This document shows positions 1 to 8,131 of a stretch of 10,245 bases of DNA, piece after piece. Origin of the DNA: Pirellulaceae bacterium (GTDB lineage: Bacteria > Planctomycetota > Planctomycetia > Pirellulales > Pirellulaceae); the NCBI GenBank assembly GCA_020846515.1, contig JADLDX010000703.1, positions 1-10,245 of the forward strand, given 5' to 3'. The stretch's first letter is position 1; each line of letters begins with the position of its first letter. A program made the translations under genes and the position numbers. The notes under the pieces are model-generated. The model was given only the letters and a program-made list of their open reading frames with translations, was not told the origin of the DNA and searched no databases.

Positions 1-228
1 CGCATGGAGCGCGAAGTCCGCCAGGCCATCATTAATTTCGAGCCCCGGATCCTGAAAGATACGTTGAGCGTACGCGTGGTCTACACGTTTGATTTGATGA
101 GCCGCAATACGGTCGTCTTTGAAATCGACGGAGAACTGTGGGCTCAACCGGTACCGATCAAAATGTACTTGAGAACGGAACTGGATCTGGAAACTGGCAA
201 GGTGAGCATTGCCGAATCGAAACAGTAA
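1..228 (+). CDS. tssE: T6SS baseplate wedge subunit TssE, 3' part (partial)
   Basis: This is the last 75 codons of a gp25-like protein; the frame is open to the left edge, so the start lies outside the window and the methionine at base 4 is probably internal. TssE is the T6SS counterpart of phage T4 gp25, and it joins TssF and TssG in the cytoplasmic baseplate wedge from which the sheath polymerises. Visible support is the family hallmark EPRI (residues 14-17 of the visible part, within REVRQAIINFEPRI), a following beta-rich stretch, and the closing YLRTELDLETG segment typical of the TssE C-terminus. Complete family members are roughly 140-180 residues, so about half is missing here. tssF begins 26 bp downstream on the same strand, the usual T6SS order. 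The short length is the main limit on certainty; the neighbours make the call firm. Confidence 0.87.
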   Translation, partial: RMEREVRQAIINFEPRILKDTLSVRVVYTFDLMSRNTVVFEIDGELWAQPVPIKMYLRTELDLETGKVSIAESKQ

Positions 229-254
229 CCAACGGAATGTAGAGCCGACCAACT

Positions 255-2129
255 ATGGATCCTCGCCTGCTGGACTATTACAATCGCGAACTACTCTACA
301 TTCGCGAGATGGGTGGCGAATTCGCCAAAGAATTTCCGAAGATCGCCGGGCGTTTGGGGCTGGATTCGTTTGAATGCGCTGATCCCTATGTGGAACGACT
401 CCTGGAAGGCTTTGCCTTCATGGCCGCCCGGGTCCATCTGAAACTGGAATCGGAGTTTCCAAAGTTTACCGATCATCTCATGGAGATGATCTATCCACAC
501 TATCTGGCGCCAACACCGTCGATGGCGGTGGTACAGTTCGAACCCGATCTGCAGGAAGGCAGTCTACTGAAAGGCTTCACACTGCCGCGCGGTACGTCGA
601 TTCATAGTCTGATGGGGCCTGGCGACCAGACCAAATGTCAGTACCGCACATCGCAAGATGTCACGCTGTGGCCGTTGACCATCAAGCATGCCAGTTACTC
701 TAGTCGCGATGTGGTGGCCTCGCGTCTACCCAGTCGCTTTCAGGACGCCAAATCGATCTTGCACTTGCGGTTGGCTGTACCGAAAGTCAACACGTTTCGT
801 GAACTACCCATCGATCGACTGCCCATTTTTCTACGCGGTCGTGACTCACGCTCCATGTTGCTCTACGAACAATTGTTCGCTGATGTCAGTAGCATGATCG
901 TCATGTGGGAGGGACAAACGTCGCCCGTGGTCTTGGATAACGCTGTAGGGCCTATGGGCTTCGAGGACGATCAGGCTCTCTTGCCCACTGGTCCACAGTC
1001 GTTCAAAGGCTATCGGCTGCTCAACGAGTATTTTGCGTTTTACCAGCGATTCATGTTTGTCGAATTCATCGGACTGCAAAAAGCATTTTCGCGTTGCCCA
1101 ACCAATGAAGTCGATTTAATTTTGCCGCTACGCCGTTCGCACGCGCGTTTGGAGAACATCGTCGACTTGGAAAACTTTGCGCTGAACTGTTCGCCAGCGA
1201 TCAATTTGTTTCCGCACATGGCCGATCGAATTCATCTGAACGAGTCTGAGGTGGAGTACCATATCGTTCCCGATCGCACGCGCCCCATGGACTACGAAGT
1301 CTATTCGGTTCAGGGCGTGCAAGGCTTCGACGCTAGTTCCGAGGCAGGGCAGTCCTTCCGACCATTTTACGCCATTGAGGACGCGGATCTGGCCGGTTCA
1401 ACACGCGAAACTGGTTACTACTCCACGCGACGAGCGCCTCGCCAGCTATCAGCCAAACAACGCCGCAAAGGCCCGCGCAGCAGCTATATCGGTAGCGAAG
1501 TTTATCTGTCGATCGTCGATCCTGCCAACGCGCCGTACAGTCCCTCGTTGTCCCAGTTGAATCTAAAGCTGTTGTGTACCAATCGCGATTTGCCGCTTTC
1601 CATGCCTGTCGGCAAACTGAATACCGATTTCACTCTCGAGACTGGTGCGCCGGTCAAATCCATTCGTTGCCTGGCAGGTCCGACAGAGCCAACACCTTCG
1701 TTTGCGACTCTGCCTGGTGATCGCAGTTGGCGACTGATAAGTCATTTGGCACTCAATTATCTATCGATCATCGACAGCGATAACAATGGGGCGGCCACGC
1801 TGCGCGAAATGTTGATGTTGTACGAAGATGTTTATGCCACGGGCAACACGCGCGAAACCGAAGGTGTCGTTTCGGTCGCGTCGCGTTCGATCATTCATCG
1901 ACTATCGCGACGTGGACCGTTGGCATTCGGCCGTGGGGTCGAGATTACATTGACGTGCGATGAGTCGAAGTTCGATGGAGCCAGTGCGTTTCTATTGGCC
2001 TCAGTGCTCTCGGACTTCTTCAGCAAGTATGTTTCGATCAATTCGTTTACTCAGACTGTTCTGCGAACCTTGGACCGCGGTGAGGTAATGCGATGGCCGA
2101 TCAACGTCGGACGCAGACAGATTCTCTAG
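255..2129 (+). CDS. tssF: T6SS baseplate subunit TssF (VasA/ImpG family)
   Basis: The 624-residue product has the full length expected for TssF, the largest protein of the T6SS baseplate wedge (TssE-TssF2-TssG). The wedge docks on the membrane complex and surrounds the VgrG spike. The N-terminus is classic: YYNRELLYIREMGGEFA near residues 8-23, then KIAGRLGL, DPYVERLLEGFAF (43-55) and a block ending MIYPHYLAPTPS near residue 89. The C-terminus also matches the family, with SINSFTQTVLRT followed by a W-P-x-N-x-G-R-R ending. No signal peptide or membrane helix is evident, as expected for a cytoplasmic protein. The ATG at 255 fits the conserved N-terminus, although only a weak purine tract (AGAG at 241-244) precedes it. 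The last 37 bp overlap tssG, which suggests translational coupling of the two wedge partners. Confidence 0.97.
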   Translation: MDPRLLDYYNRELLYIREMGGEFAKEFPKIAGRLGLDSFECADPYVERLLEGFAFMAARVHLKLESEFPKFTDHLMEMIYPHYLAPTPSMAVVQFEPDLQEGSLLKGFTLPRGTSIHSLMGPGDQTKCQYRTSQDVTLWPLTIKHASYSSRDVVASRLPSRFQDAKSILHLRLAVPKVNTFRELPIDRLPIFLRGRDSRSMLLYEQLFADVSSMIVMWEGQTSPVVLDNAVGPMGFEDDQALLPTGPQSFKGYRLLNEYFAFYQRFMFVEFIGLQKAFSRCPTNEVDLILPLRRSHARLENIVDLENFALNCSPAINLFPHMADRIHLNESEVEYHIVPDRTRPMDYEVYSVQGVQGFDASSEAGQSFRPFYAIEDADLAGSTRETGYYSTRRAPRQLSAKQRRKGPRSSYIGSEVYLSIVDPANAPYSPSLSQLNLKLLCTNRDLPLSMPVGKLNTDFTLETGAPVKSIRCLAGPTEPTPSFATLPGDRSWRLISHLALNYLSIIDSDNNGAATLREMLMLYEDVYATGNTRETEGVVSVASRSIIHRLSRRGPLAFGRGVEITLTCDESKFDGASAFLLASVLSDFFSKYVSINSFTQTVLRTLDRGEVMRWPINVGRRQIL

Positions 2130-3151
2130 AGAAGCTGCGTGCTCTTCAACTTCAACCCTATCGCTATGGTTTTTTTAGCGCTCTGCGCATGCTGGACAGC
2201 ATGTTCCCAGACAGTCCTCGTACGGGCACATCGGATCGGCCTGGCGAGGAAGCGATACGTCTGGGACAGGATCCCAATTTGAAATTCGCGCCGGCACCGC
2301 TGGCAAGTTTTCAGCGTCGAGCGTCAGATGACACCTGGCAACTGAAAACCTATTTCTTAGGTGTATTTGGACCCAATGGGCCCATGCCCACGCACATCAC
2401 GGAGTTCGTGCAGCAGAGAATTCAGCATCAACGCGACCACACGTTTGCACGTTTCGCCGATATTTTTCACCACCGGATGGCCACGTTTTTCTATCGAGCT
2501 TGGGCCGACAGCCAGCCGACCGTACACCTCGATCGACCAGAGTCCGATCGATTTGCCAAGTATATCGGAGCTCTATGTGGATTGGGTATGACCACGACGC
2601 GAGCTCGTGATGCTATGCCTGACCGCGCCAAGCTGTTCTTCGCAGCTCACTTGGCTTGCAATACGCGGCACGCCGACGGTCTGCGGGCGATATTGGAGAA
2701 TTACTTTGGAGCCTCCACGGAAATTGTACCCTTCGTCAGCCACTGGATTCGCCTGCCCGACGACTGTCGGTGGCAACTAGGCCGCGGCGCCTCTGCGGGA
2801 CAATTGGGTGTCAGCACAACCGTAGGTGCCAGAGTCCGCGATTGCCAGCAGCGCTTTCGCATCGTGATCGGACCATTAGATTACCAGTCGTTCGTCAAAT
2901 TGTTGCCACCTGGTGAGAGTCTAAAGCGGCTGCGGTCGATCGTAGATCAATACGTGGGTTTCCAGTTCAGTTGGGTTGTCCAGTTGGTGCTGAAAAAGAC
3001 TGAAGTCAAACACATGCAGTTGGGACGCCAGGGCAGCCTGGGATGGACCACATGGCTGGCCAGTCGCACACCGCCGCAAGACGCCTGCGAGTTAGTCATC
3101 GACCCCATGGCTCCGCGTCGTGGTCCGGTCCGAGCCAAAAAAGGTGCATGA
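2093..3151 (+). CDS. tssG: T6SS baseplate subunit TssG (VasB/ImpH family)
   Basis: The 352-residue product is a full-length TssG, which clamps the TssF dimer in the T6SS baseplate wedge. Recognisable family segments are PYRYGFFSALRML (residues 22-34), FLGVFGPNGPMPTHITEFV (88-106), FADIFHHRMATFFYRAW (121-137), YIGALCGLG (157-165), and a C-terminal LGWTTWL block near residue 320. The tail is basic and proline-containing (PRRGPVRAKKGA). The ATG at 2093 lies inside tssF in another frame and is preceded by GAGGT at 2082-2086, six bases upstream. That spacing supports this start and coupled translation with tssF. No membrane segment is seen. The gene is followed by an unusually long gap (130 bp) before clpV. 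Confidence 0.96.
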   Translation: MADQRRTQTDSLEKLRALQLQPYRYGFFSALRMLDSMFPDSPRTGTSDRPGEEAIRLGQDPNLKFAPAPLASFQRRASDDTWQLKTYFLGVFGPNGPMPTHITEFVQQRIQHQRDHTFARFADIFHHRMATFFYRAWADSQPTVHLDRPESDRFAKYIGALCGLGMTTTRARDAMPDRAKLFFAAHLACNTRHADGLRAILENYFGASTEIVPFVSHWIRLPDDCRWQLGRGASAGQLGVSTTVGARVRDCQQRFRIVIGPLDYQSFVKLLPPGESLKRLRSIVDQYVGFQFSWVVQLVLKKTEVKHMQLGRQGSLGWTTWLASRTPPQDACELVIDPMAPRRGPVRAKKGA

Positions 3152-3281
3152 TGCATAGGCCTTGATCTCCACAGTGGACGTGCCGAGCTGTTTACACAGC
3201 TTTCCATGATCCGATCACTCGATACCAAAATAATTTTGCAACCAAACAACATCCTCACTCCTTTGAAAAGGAATTCGTCGC
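3152..3281 (+). other. tssG-tssH intergenic region with small inverted repeats
   Basis: This is the only sizeable gap inside the T6SS gene string. It holds a perfect 6-bp stem-loop, AGCTGT (3186-3191) and ACAGCT (3196-3201) around loop TTAC, followed by only three T residues, so it is a poor terminator. It also holds an AT-rich palindrome, CAAAA-TAA-TTTTG (3226-3238). TTTACA (3191-3196) resembles a -35 box, but no good -10 stands 16-18 bases downstream. The region may be an untranslated leader, an operator or a weak internal promoter for clpV; sequence alone does not decide. Confidence 0.35.
3266..3272 (+). promoter_or_regulatory. Ribosome binding site deciding the GTG start of tssH
   Basis: AAAAGGA ends nine bases before the GTG at 3282. 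It is the only good Shine-Dalgarno-like match near the clpV N-terminus and supports the GTG start over internal codons. Confidence 0.65.
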
Positions 3282-6029
3282 GTGTCCGAAATCAGTCGTC
3301 CTAAACTATTTGGCAAACTTAATGCCCTTGGGTTCAAAGCCATCGAAAGCGCAACCACGTTTTGTAAGTTGCGAGGCAATCCCTACGTCGAGATCGTGCA
3401 CTGGTTCCACCAGATTTTGCAGCTGCAAGATTCCGACATCCATCAAATTATTCGCAAGTTCGAGCTGCAACCCGCTCGACTGGCCAAAGACTTTACCGAC
3501 GCACTCGACCGCTTGCCACGCGGTGCGACCAGTATCTCGGACCTCTCGTCGCACGTCGACGAAGCCGTCGAGCGCGGTTGGTTGTATGCCACATTAATGT
3601 TCGGCGACAATCAAGTTCGCACGGGACACTTGATCGTCGGCTGCTTGAAGACGCCGACACTGCGCAATGCACTGCTGAATATTAGTCGCGAGTTTGAGAA
3701 GGTGAAGCTGGATCAGCTCACGGCGGAATTCGCCAGTATTGTCGGGGCGTCGGTGGAGCAGTCGCTGGAACGCCGCGATGGAGCCGGTGCTGGTGGCGGT
3801 GCGTCGCCCGGTGAAGCCAGCGGCGCGATGCCGGGAGCTAATGGCGACAACGATGCACTCAACCGCTACACGGTTGACCTGACGGAGCAAGCTCGACAAG
3901 GCAAAATCGATCCGATCGTGGGTCGCGATGATGAGATTCGGCAAGTCGTCGATATTCTGATGCGTCGCCGTCAGAACAATCCAATCCTTACTGGTGAAGC
4001 AGGCGTCGGCAAGACGGCCGTGGTCGAAGGTTTTGCCCTGCGCATTGCAGCCGGTGATGTTCCGCCTACCTTGAAGGACGTTTCGCTGCGAGCCTTGGAT
4101 GTCGGCTTGCTGCAAGCCGGGGCGAGTATGAAAGGTGAATTTGAAGAGCGACTGAAGCAGGTCATTCAAGCGGTTCAGTCTTCACAGAAGCCGATTATCC
4201 TGTTTATCGACGAAGCGCATACGCTGGTCGGCGCAGGTGGTGCCGCCGGGACAGGTGATGCTGCCAACTTACTCAAGCCCGCGTTGGCTCGCGGTACGCT
4301 GCGCACGGTCGCGGCGACGACTTGGGCCGAATACAAAAAGCACATCGAAAAAGATCCGGCTCTTACGCGACGATTCCAAGTTGTGCAAGTTGATGAGCCC
4401 AGCGAGGAGAAAGCTATCCTGATGATGCGTGGACTAGCCACTACCTTGGAACGCCATCATCGTGTCCAGATTCTCGACGAAGCCATCGAAGCCGCTGTGC
4501 GTCTGTCACATCGTTATATACCCGCTCGACAACTGCCTGACAAATCGGTGAGCTTGCTGGATACTTCGGCCGCGCGAGTGGCCATCAGTCAGCACGCCGT
4601 ACCGGCTGAAGTCGATGATTGCCGACGGCACATCGAAGCGCTCAAGACCGAACTGGAAATTATCGATCGCGAGAAGGCAGTGGGCGTCGATACTCGTGAG
4701 CGCGAACAATTCGCTCGCGAAAAACTCTTGAGTGAACAAGTGCGTTTAGAGGGTCTTGAGCAGCGTTGGACCAGTGAAAAGAAGTTAGTTGAAGACATCT
4801 TGAAGATTCGCGCCAAGCTTCGCCAAACGACGGGCAAAGTCGAAGGTACTCACAGTCAACTGGAAGCTCGCGCCGACCAGGTCAAAGCCGTGGCCGAACC
4901 GGCTGCGGAGGAAGCTCCCGCCGCCTTAACGGAGCAACAGCGTGAGAAACTGCTGACGCTATTGAAAACGCATCAAACCAAGTTGTCCGAGTTGCAGGGC
5001 GACAACCCGCTCATCCTGCCAACGGTCGACGAACAAGCCGTTGCTTCGGTGGTGGCCGACTGGACAGGTATTCCAGTGGGACGCATGGTGAAGAACGAGA
5101 TTGAAGCGGTGCTTACTCTCGGTGATACACTCAATCGCCGTGTCATTGGTCAACGTCATGCCCTGGACATGATTGCGAAACGCATCGAAACTTCGCGCGC
5201 CAAGCTAGACAATCCCAGCAAACCGATCGGCGTGTTTATGCTGGCGGGGCCCTCGGGTGTGGGCAAGACAGAGACCGCGATGGCGCTGGCCGAGTCGCTC
5301 TATGGTGGTGAGCAGAACATCGTCACCATTAACATGAGCGAGTTTCAGGAAGCGCATACGGTCTCGACACTCAAAGGCGCCCCTCCGGGATATGTTGGCT
5401 ATGGTGAAGGTGGCATCCTTACTGAAGCCGTGCGTCGTAAGCCGTATAGCGTTGTCCTACTGGATGAGGTCGAGAAAGCGCATAGCGACGTGCATGAAAT
5501 CTTCTTTCAGGTCTTTGACAAAGGGATCATGGAAGATGGCGAAGGTCGCTTGATTGACTTCAAGAATACGCTGATCCTGTTGACGACCAACGTCGGCAGC
5601 GATTTGATCATGAATCTGTGCAAAGATCCGGAACTAATGCCCAGTCCCGAGGGCATAGCCAAAGCGCTTCGCGAACCTTTGTTGAAGGTCTTTCCAGCGG
5701 CCCTGCTGGGCCGCATTGTAACCATCCCTTATTATCCGTTGAGCGATGAAATGGTGGCCAACATCTGTCGGCTGCAACTGAGCCGCATCGAGAAGCGGAT
5801 CGCAGCCAATCACAAACTGCCTTTTGTATTCGATGATGACGTGGTGCAACTGATTGTCGATCGCTGCACGGAGCTGGAAAGCGGTGGTCGTATGATCGAC
5901 GCCATTCTGACCAACACATTATTGCCCGCAATCAGCCGCGAGATGTTGACTCGCTTAATGAGCGGAAACAAAATGTCGCAAGTACGGGTCAGCGTCAATG
6001 ATGGTGAGTTTACGTACTTATTTGATTAG
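3282..6029 (+). CDS. tssH: T6SS sheath-recycling AAA+ ATPase ClpV/TssH
   Basis: ClpV is a hexameric Clp/Hsp100 ATPase that extracts and unfolds TssC from contracted sheaths so that TssB/TssC can be reused. The 915-residue product shows every expected part. An N-terminal Clp repeat domain (about 8-155) is followed by a Gly/Ala-rich linker (165-188). AAA-1 has Walker A GEAGVGKT (238-245), Walker B ILFIDE (306-311) and LTRRF (361-365). A charged helical middle domain covers about 440-570. AAA-2 has Walker A GPSGVGKT (656-663), pore loop GYVGYGEGG (703-711), Walker B VVLLDE (724-729) and sensor-2 GGRMIDAIL (868-876). The first pore loop reads [11 protein letters not shown], the form seen in ClpV rather than the aromatic KYRGEFEER of ClpB. 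Together with the tssF-tssG context this identifies TssH and not a general disaggregase. The start is GTG at 3282 with AAAAGGA upstream. Confidence 0.98.
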   Translation: MSEISRPKLFGKLNALGFKAIESATTFCKLRGNPYVEIVHWFHQILQLQDSDIHQIIRKFELQPARLAKDFTDALDRLPRGATSISDLSSHVDEAVERGWLYATLMFGDNQVRTGHLIVGCLKTPTLRNALLNISREFEKVKLDQLTAEFASIVGASVEQSLERRDGAGAGGGASPGEASGAMPGANGDNDALNRYTVDLTEQARQGKIDPIVGRDDEIRQVVDILMRRRQNNPILTGEAGVGKTAVVEGFALRIAAGDVPPTLKDVSLRALDVGLLQAGASMKGEFEERLKQVIQAVQSSQKPIILFIDEAHTLVGAGGAAGTGDAANLLKPALARGTLRTVAATTWAEYKKHIEKDPALTRRFQVVQVDEPSEEKAILMMRGLATTLERHHRVQILDEAIEAAVRLSHRYIPARQLPDKSVSLLDTSAARVAISQHAVPAEVDDCRRHIEALKTELEIIDREKAVGVDTREREQFAREKLLSEQVRLEGLEQRWTSEKKLVEDILKIRAKLRQTTGKVEGTHSQLEARADQVKAVAEPAAEEAPAALTEQQREKLLTLLKTHQTKLSELQGDNPLILPTVDEQAVASVVADWTGIPVGRMVKNEIEAVLTLGDTLNRRVIGQRHALDMIAKRIETSRAKLDNPSKPIGVFMLAGPSGVGKTETAMALAESLYGGEQNIVTINMSEFQEAHTVSTLKGAPPGYVGYGEGGILTEAVRRKPYSVVLLDEVEKAHSDVHEIFFQVFDKGIMEDGEGRLIDFKNTLILLTTNVGSDLIMNLCKDPELMPSPEGIAKALREPLLKVFPAALLGRIVTIPYYPLSDEMVANICRLQLSRIEKRIAANHKLPFVFDDDVVQLIVDRCTELESGGRMIDAILTNTLLPAISREMLTRLMSGNKMSQVRVSVNDGEFTYLFD

Positions 6030-6064
6030 GGTCGTCGACATGTTCGTAGGTTTACTGGTCGAAA

Positions 6065-7126
6065 ATGAAGGTGCCTCGAATCATGGGTAAGAAAGATGCG
6101 AGCATCGCAATTCGCGCAGAGTGGCTGGACGTTCAGAAACTGGTTGGTCCGGCGGCTCTGGCGGTAGTGGATGCTCAAACGTTGGAGCTGGATTTTGAAG
6201 TGGTGGTTCCCAAGGAGTACGTCCGCGATGAACCGCCAGAGTTTGAAGTACGCAAAAGTGCAGAGCTGAAAAAGCTGCGTACTGCTATGGAATCCAAGCT
6301 CGTCGAAACCTTTGAGCTGGTGATGCGTTGTCAGGCAGAAGATAAAGCTGGCGATGACGGTGCCTTTGACGAGGCGAAGAAAGCGCTGGACGCACTCAAC
6401 AGTTTTTTAGAACGCAGCATCGAACAGATTCGTCCGGCGGCTCGCGCCGCGATCGGTAATTTGGTGGGTGCGAAACCGGACCAATTACAAACGTTTGGTC
6501 GCATCGACTTTGAGAAGTACGAGATCCGGGCGGGCGTCTTTGAGCATGAGGTCAGCGTCGACACCGCTATGCTGGATCTGAGTAAAGCTGTCAAACGCAA
6601 AAAATGGCAAGAATGTGGCGTGGCGTGGAAGGCGGATGGTTGCGTGATCTCCGTGAAGCCTAAAAAGGAGTTCAAGGACGCTGAGCTGAAGGAGCTGCGG
6701 TCTGCCTTACCTGAGGGACTGGACCGCGGGGCACGTATGGTTGGGGGGCGATTCAAGGCTGAATCGGCGACCAACGTTGTTTTCGAATTCACTACGGGAG
6801 ATGAAGTGCCGCGCACACGGTTGTTGCGGCAAGCCATGAAAGCCCAAACGGGCTCAGCCGTAAATGTCAGCCGCACATTTGCCGAGCGCGATAAAAAGGC
6901 CAATCAAGACGATCCGGCAAAAGGCTCGGATGCCAAGTCCTCGAGTCAGGCCACAAAAAAAGGCCAGGCTAAAGCGGTCGTAACTCCAGCACCAACCAAG
7001 GGAAAAAAGGCATCACCCAAAGAGACGCCGGCGCCGAAGGGTAGCCAATCGTCGCCCAAGGTGGCCAAAACATCCCCCAAGGTTCCTCAGCCGTCCCCGA
7101 AGGCTACCAAGAAAAAAACCAATTAG
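6065..7126 (+). CDS. Uncharacterised protein with lysine-rich SPK-repeat tail, T6SS-linked
   Basis: I do not recognise this 353-residue family. Residues 1-275 look like a soluble mixed alpha/beta protein with no signal peptide or membrane helix. A helical stretch (about 98-135) contains ALDALNSFLERSIEQIRPAARAAIGNLVG. The segments AELKKLRTAM (66-75) and AELKELRSAL (206-215) agree at 7 of 10 positions, a hint of internal duplication. From about residue 277 the protein changes to a low-complexity tail rich in Lys, Ser, Pro and Ala, with Ser-Pro-Lys motifs at 317, 330, 337 and 344, like histone H1 or other nucleic-acid-binding tails. The gene starts 35 bp after clpV and 31 bp before the channel gene, so co-transcription is likely. 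Two starts are possible: ATG 6065 and in-frame ATG 6083. The latter has AAGGTG (6068-6073) nine bases upstream and may be the true start, giving 347 residues. Function is unknown; chaperone, adaptor, effector or DNA-binding accessory roles are all guesses. Confidence 0.82.
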   Translation: MKVPRIMGKKDASIAIRAEWLDVQKLVGPAALAVVDAQTLELDFEVVVPKEYVRDEPPEFEVRKSAELKKLRTAMESKLVETFELVMRCQAEDKAGDDGAFDEAKKALDALNSFLERSIEQIRPAARAAIGNLVGAKPDQLQTFGRIDFEKYEIRAGVFEHEVSVDTAMLDLSKAVKRKKWQECGVAWKADGCVISVKPKKEFKDAELKELRSALPEGLDRGARMVGGRFKAESATNVVFEFTTGDEVPRTRLLRQAMKAQTGSAVNVSRTFAERDKKANQDDPAKGSDAKSSSQATKKGQAKAVVTPAPTKGKKASPKETPAPKGSQSSPKVAKTSPKVPQPSPKATKKKTN

Positions 7127-7144
7127 TAACAGCTCAAATGATTT

Positions 7145-7150
7145 CAGGAG
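7145..7150 (+). promoter_or_regulatory. Ribosome binding site deciding the GTG start of the channel gene
   Basis: CAGGAG ends seven bases before GTG 7158, an almost ideal Shine-Dalgarno match and spacing. No in-frame ATG lies nearby, so it fixes the GTG start. Because the gene has its own good site, it need not be translationally coupled to the preceding gene. Confidence 0.75.
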
Positions 7151-7157
7151 CCGACAG

Positions 7158-8114
7158 GTGGTTGATTTATGTTATCAGATTACGCGTTCCCAGTGGTTCG
7201 GCCGGTTCATCATCTCGCTAATCGCGATTTCTGGTTTACTGGCCGGCCTTGAGACGTATCCACAGTGGTCGGAAGGTACGTCGGCAGGGGCGGTCCTTCA
7301 AATCGGGCAAAATATTATTTTGACCGTCTTCGTCATCGAGATCGCGATGAAAATTATTGCCTGCGGTTCTTCGCCATGGAAATTTTTCCAAGAGCCGTGG
7401 AACCTCTTTGATTTCATCATCGTGGTTATCTGCCTGCTGCCGATCGATATGCATTCGGCCAGTGTGGTACGTATGGCCAGAATTCTTCGCGCTATGCGGA
7501 TGATTACTGTGCTGCCTCGACTGCGTCTGTTGGTGGCGGCGTTGTTGAAATCCATTCCATCGTTGGGATATATCGGCGTCTTGCTGGGACTGCATTTCTA
7601 TATCTACTCAGTCATCGGTACGATCACTTTTGGTAAGAACGATCCGCTGCGTTTTGGCACCCTGCATTCGACAGCTGGTACGCTCTTTCAAGTCTTGACG
7701 CTCGAAGGTTGGAACGATGTCCGGGACACTCAGATGTTGGGATCGGATGTCACCTATGATGATGCATGGAAAGTCTTGAGCGAGGGGCAGCGTGTATCGG
7801 AGGCACAGCCCGTGGCCACGACGATCTACTTTATGTCCTTCATTCTGCTGGGCACGATGATCATGCTCAACCTGTTTACAGGTGTCATCATCAGTAGCAT
7901 GGAGGAAGCCCAGCAGGAGGACCATGCTAACCGAAACGAGCAACTGTCCCAGCGTGGTTTCTTGACCATGCACGATGAACTTCGACTGGTCAGCTCGCAA
8001 TTGCAGGAACTGGCCGGCCAAATGGCTAAACTGCAGGAGCGAGCCGCAGCGCTTAATCTGCCGTCCAGCCCGCCACCGCCCGATTCGCCGCAGGATCTGA
8101 AAGAATCGTATTAG
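7158..8114 (+). CDS. Voltage-gated cation channel, bacterial Nav/Cav family, TLEGWND filter
   Basis: The 318-residue product is a single-domain six-helix channel subunit that would assemble as a tetramer in the inner membrane, as in NaChBac and NavAb. Approximate segments are S1 14-32, S2 46-70, S3 81-97 (WNLFDFIIVV), S4 101-120 with arginines every third residue at 105, 108, 111 and 114, S5 130-158, pore helix 170-180, selectivity filter TLEGWND (181-187) and S6 219-248 (IMLNLFTGVIISSMEEAQ). A charged helix (about 250-298) suits the C-terminal coiled-coil bundle of this family. NavAb has TLESWSM in the filter; the engineered calcium channel CavAb has TLDDWSD. Gly at filter position 4 and Asp at position 7 therefore favour calcium or mixed permeation over pure sodium, which is an inference. 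About 31 residues separate filter and S6, longer than in NaChBac. The gene starts with GTG, follows the SPK-tail gene by 31 bp, and is followed at once by a terminator. Channel assignment is very secure; ion preference is not. Confidence 0.95.
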   Translation: MVDLCYQITRSQWFGRFIISLIAISGLLAGLETYPQWSEGTSAGAVLQIGQNIILTVFVIEIAMKIIACGSSPWKFFQEPWNLFDFIIVVICLLPIDMHSASVVRMARILRAMRMITVLPRLRLLVAALLKSIPSLGYIGVLLGLHFYIYSVIGTITFGKNDPLRFGTLHSTAGTLFQVLTLEGWNDVRDTQMLGSDVTYDDAWKVLSEGQRVSEAQPVATTIYFMSFILLGTMIMLNLFTGVIISSMEEAQQEDHANRNEQLSQRGFLTMHDELRLVSSQLQELAGQMAKLQERAAALNLPSSPPPPDSPQDLKESY

Positions 8115-8126
8115 TTCCGCTGCTGC
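8111..8126 (+). repeat. Fragment of the REP-like module overlapping the channel stop codon
   Basis: TTAGTTCCGCTGCTGC differs at one position from the same segment of the first full module (8313-8328, TTAGTCCCGCTGCTGC). Its TAG is the stop codon of the channel gene (8112-8114). The matching GCAGCG arm is missing, so this looks like a broken module end rather than a full hairpin. Confidence 0.55.
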
Positions 8127-8131
8127 AATTA

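Noticed and set aside
2082..2129. Programmed frameshift joining tssF and tssG
   Set aside because: Both proteins have complete family N- and C-termini, and tssG has its own Shine-Dalgarno site and ATG; a normal overlapping start explains the arrangement.
3191..3240. Sigma-70 promoter before clpV with -35 TTTACA
   Set aside because: No acceptable -10 hexamer occurs at 16-18 bases, and the TTTACA falls in the stem-loop; not strong enough to list as a promoter.
3594..4169. 191-codon open frame on the minus strand inside clpV
   Set aside because: It lies opposite the highly conserved AAA-1 domain, has no family-like motifs, and has the composition of an antisense shadow.
6331..6903. 190-codon open frame on the minus strand opposite the SPK-tail gene
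   Set aside because: Ser/Ala/Arg-rich shadow translation; the plus-strand gene fits the operon spacing and has the better start.
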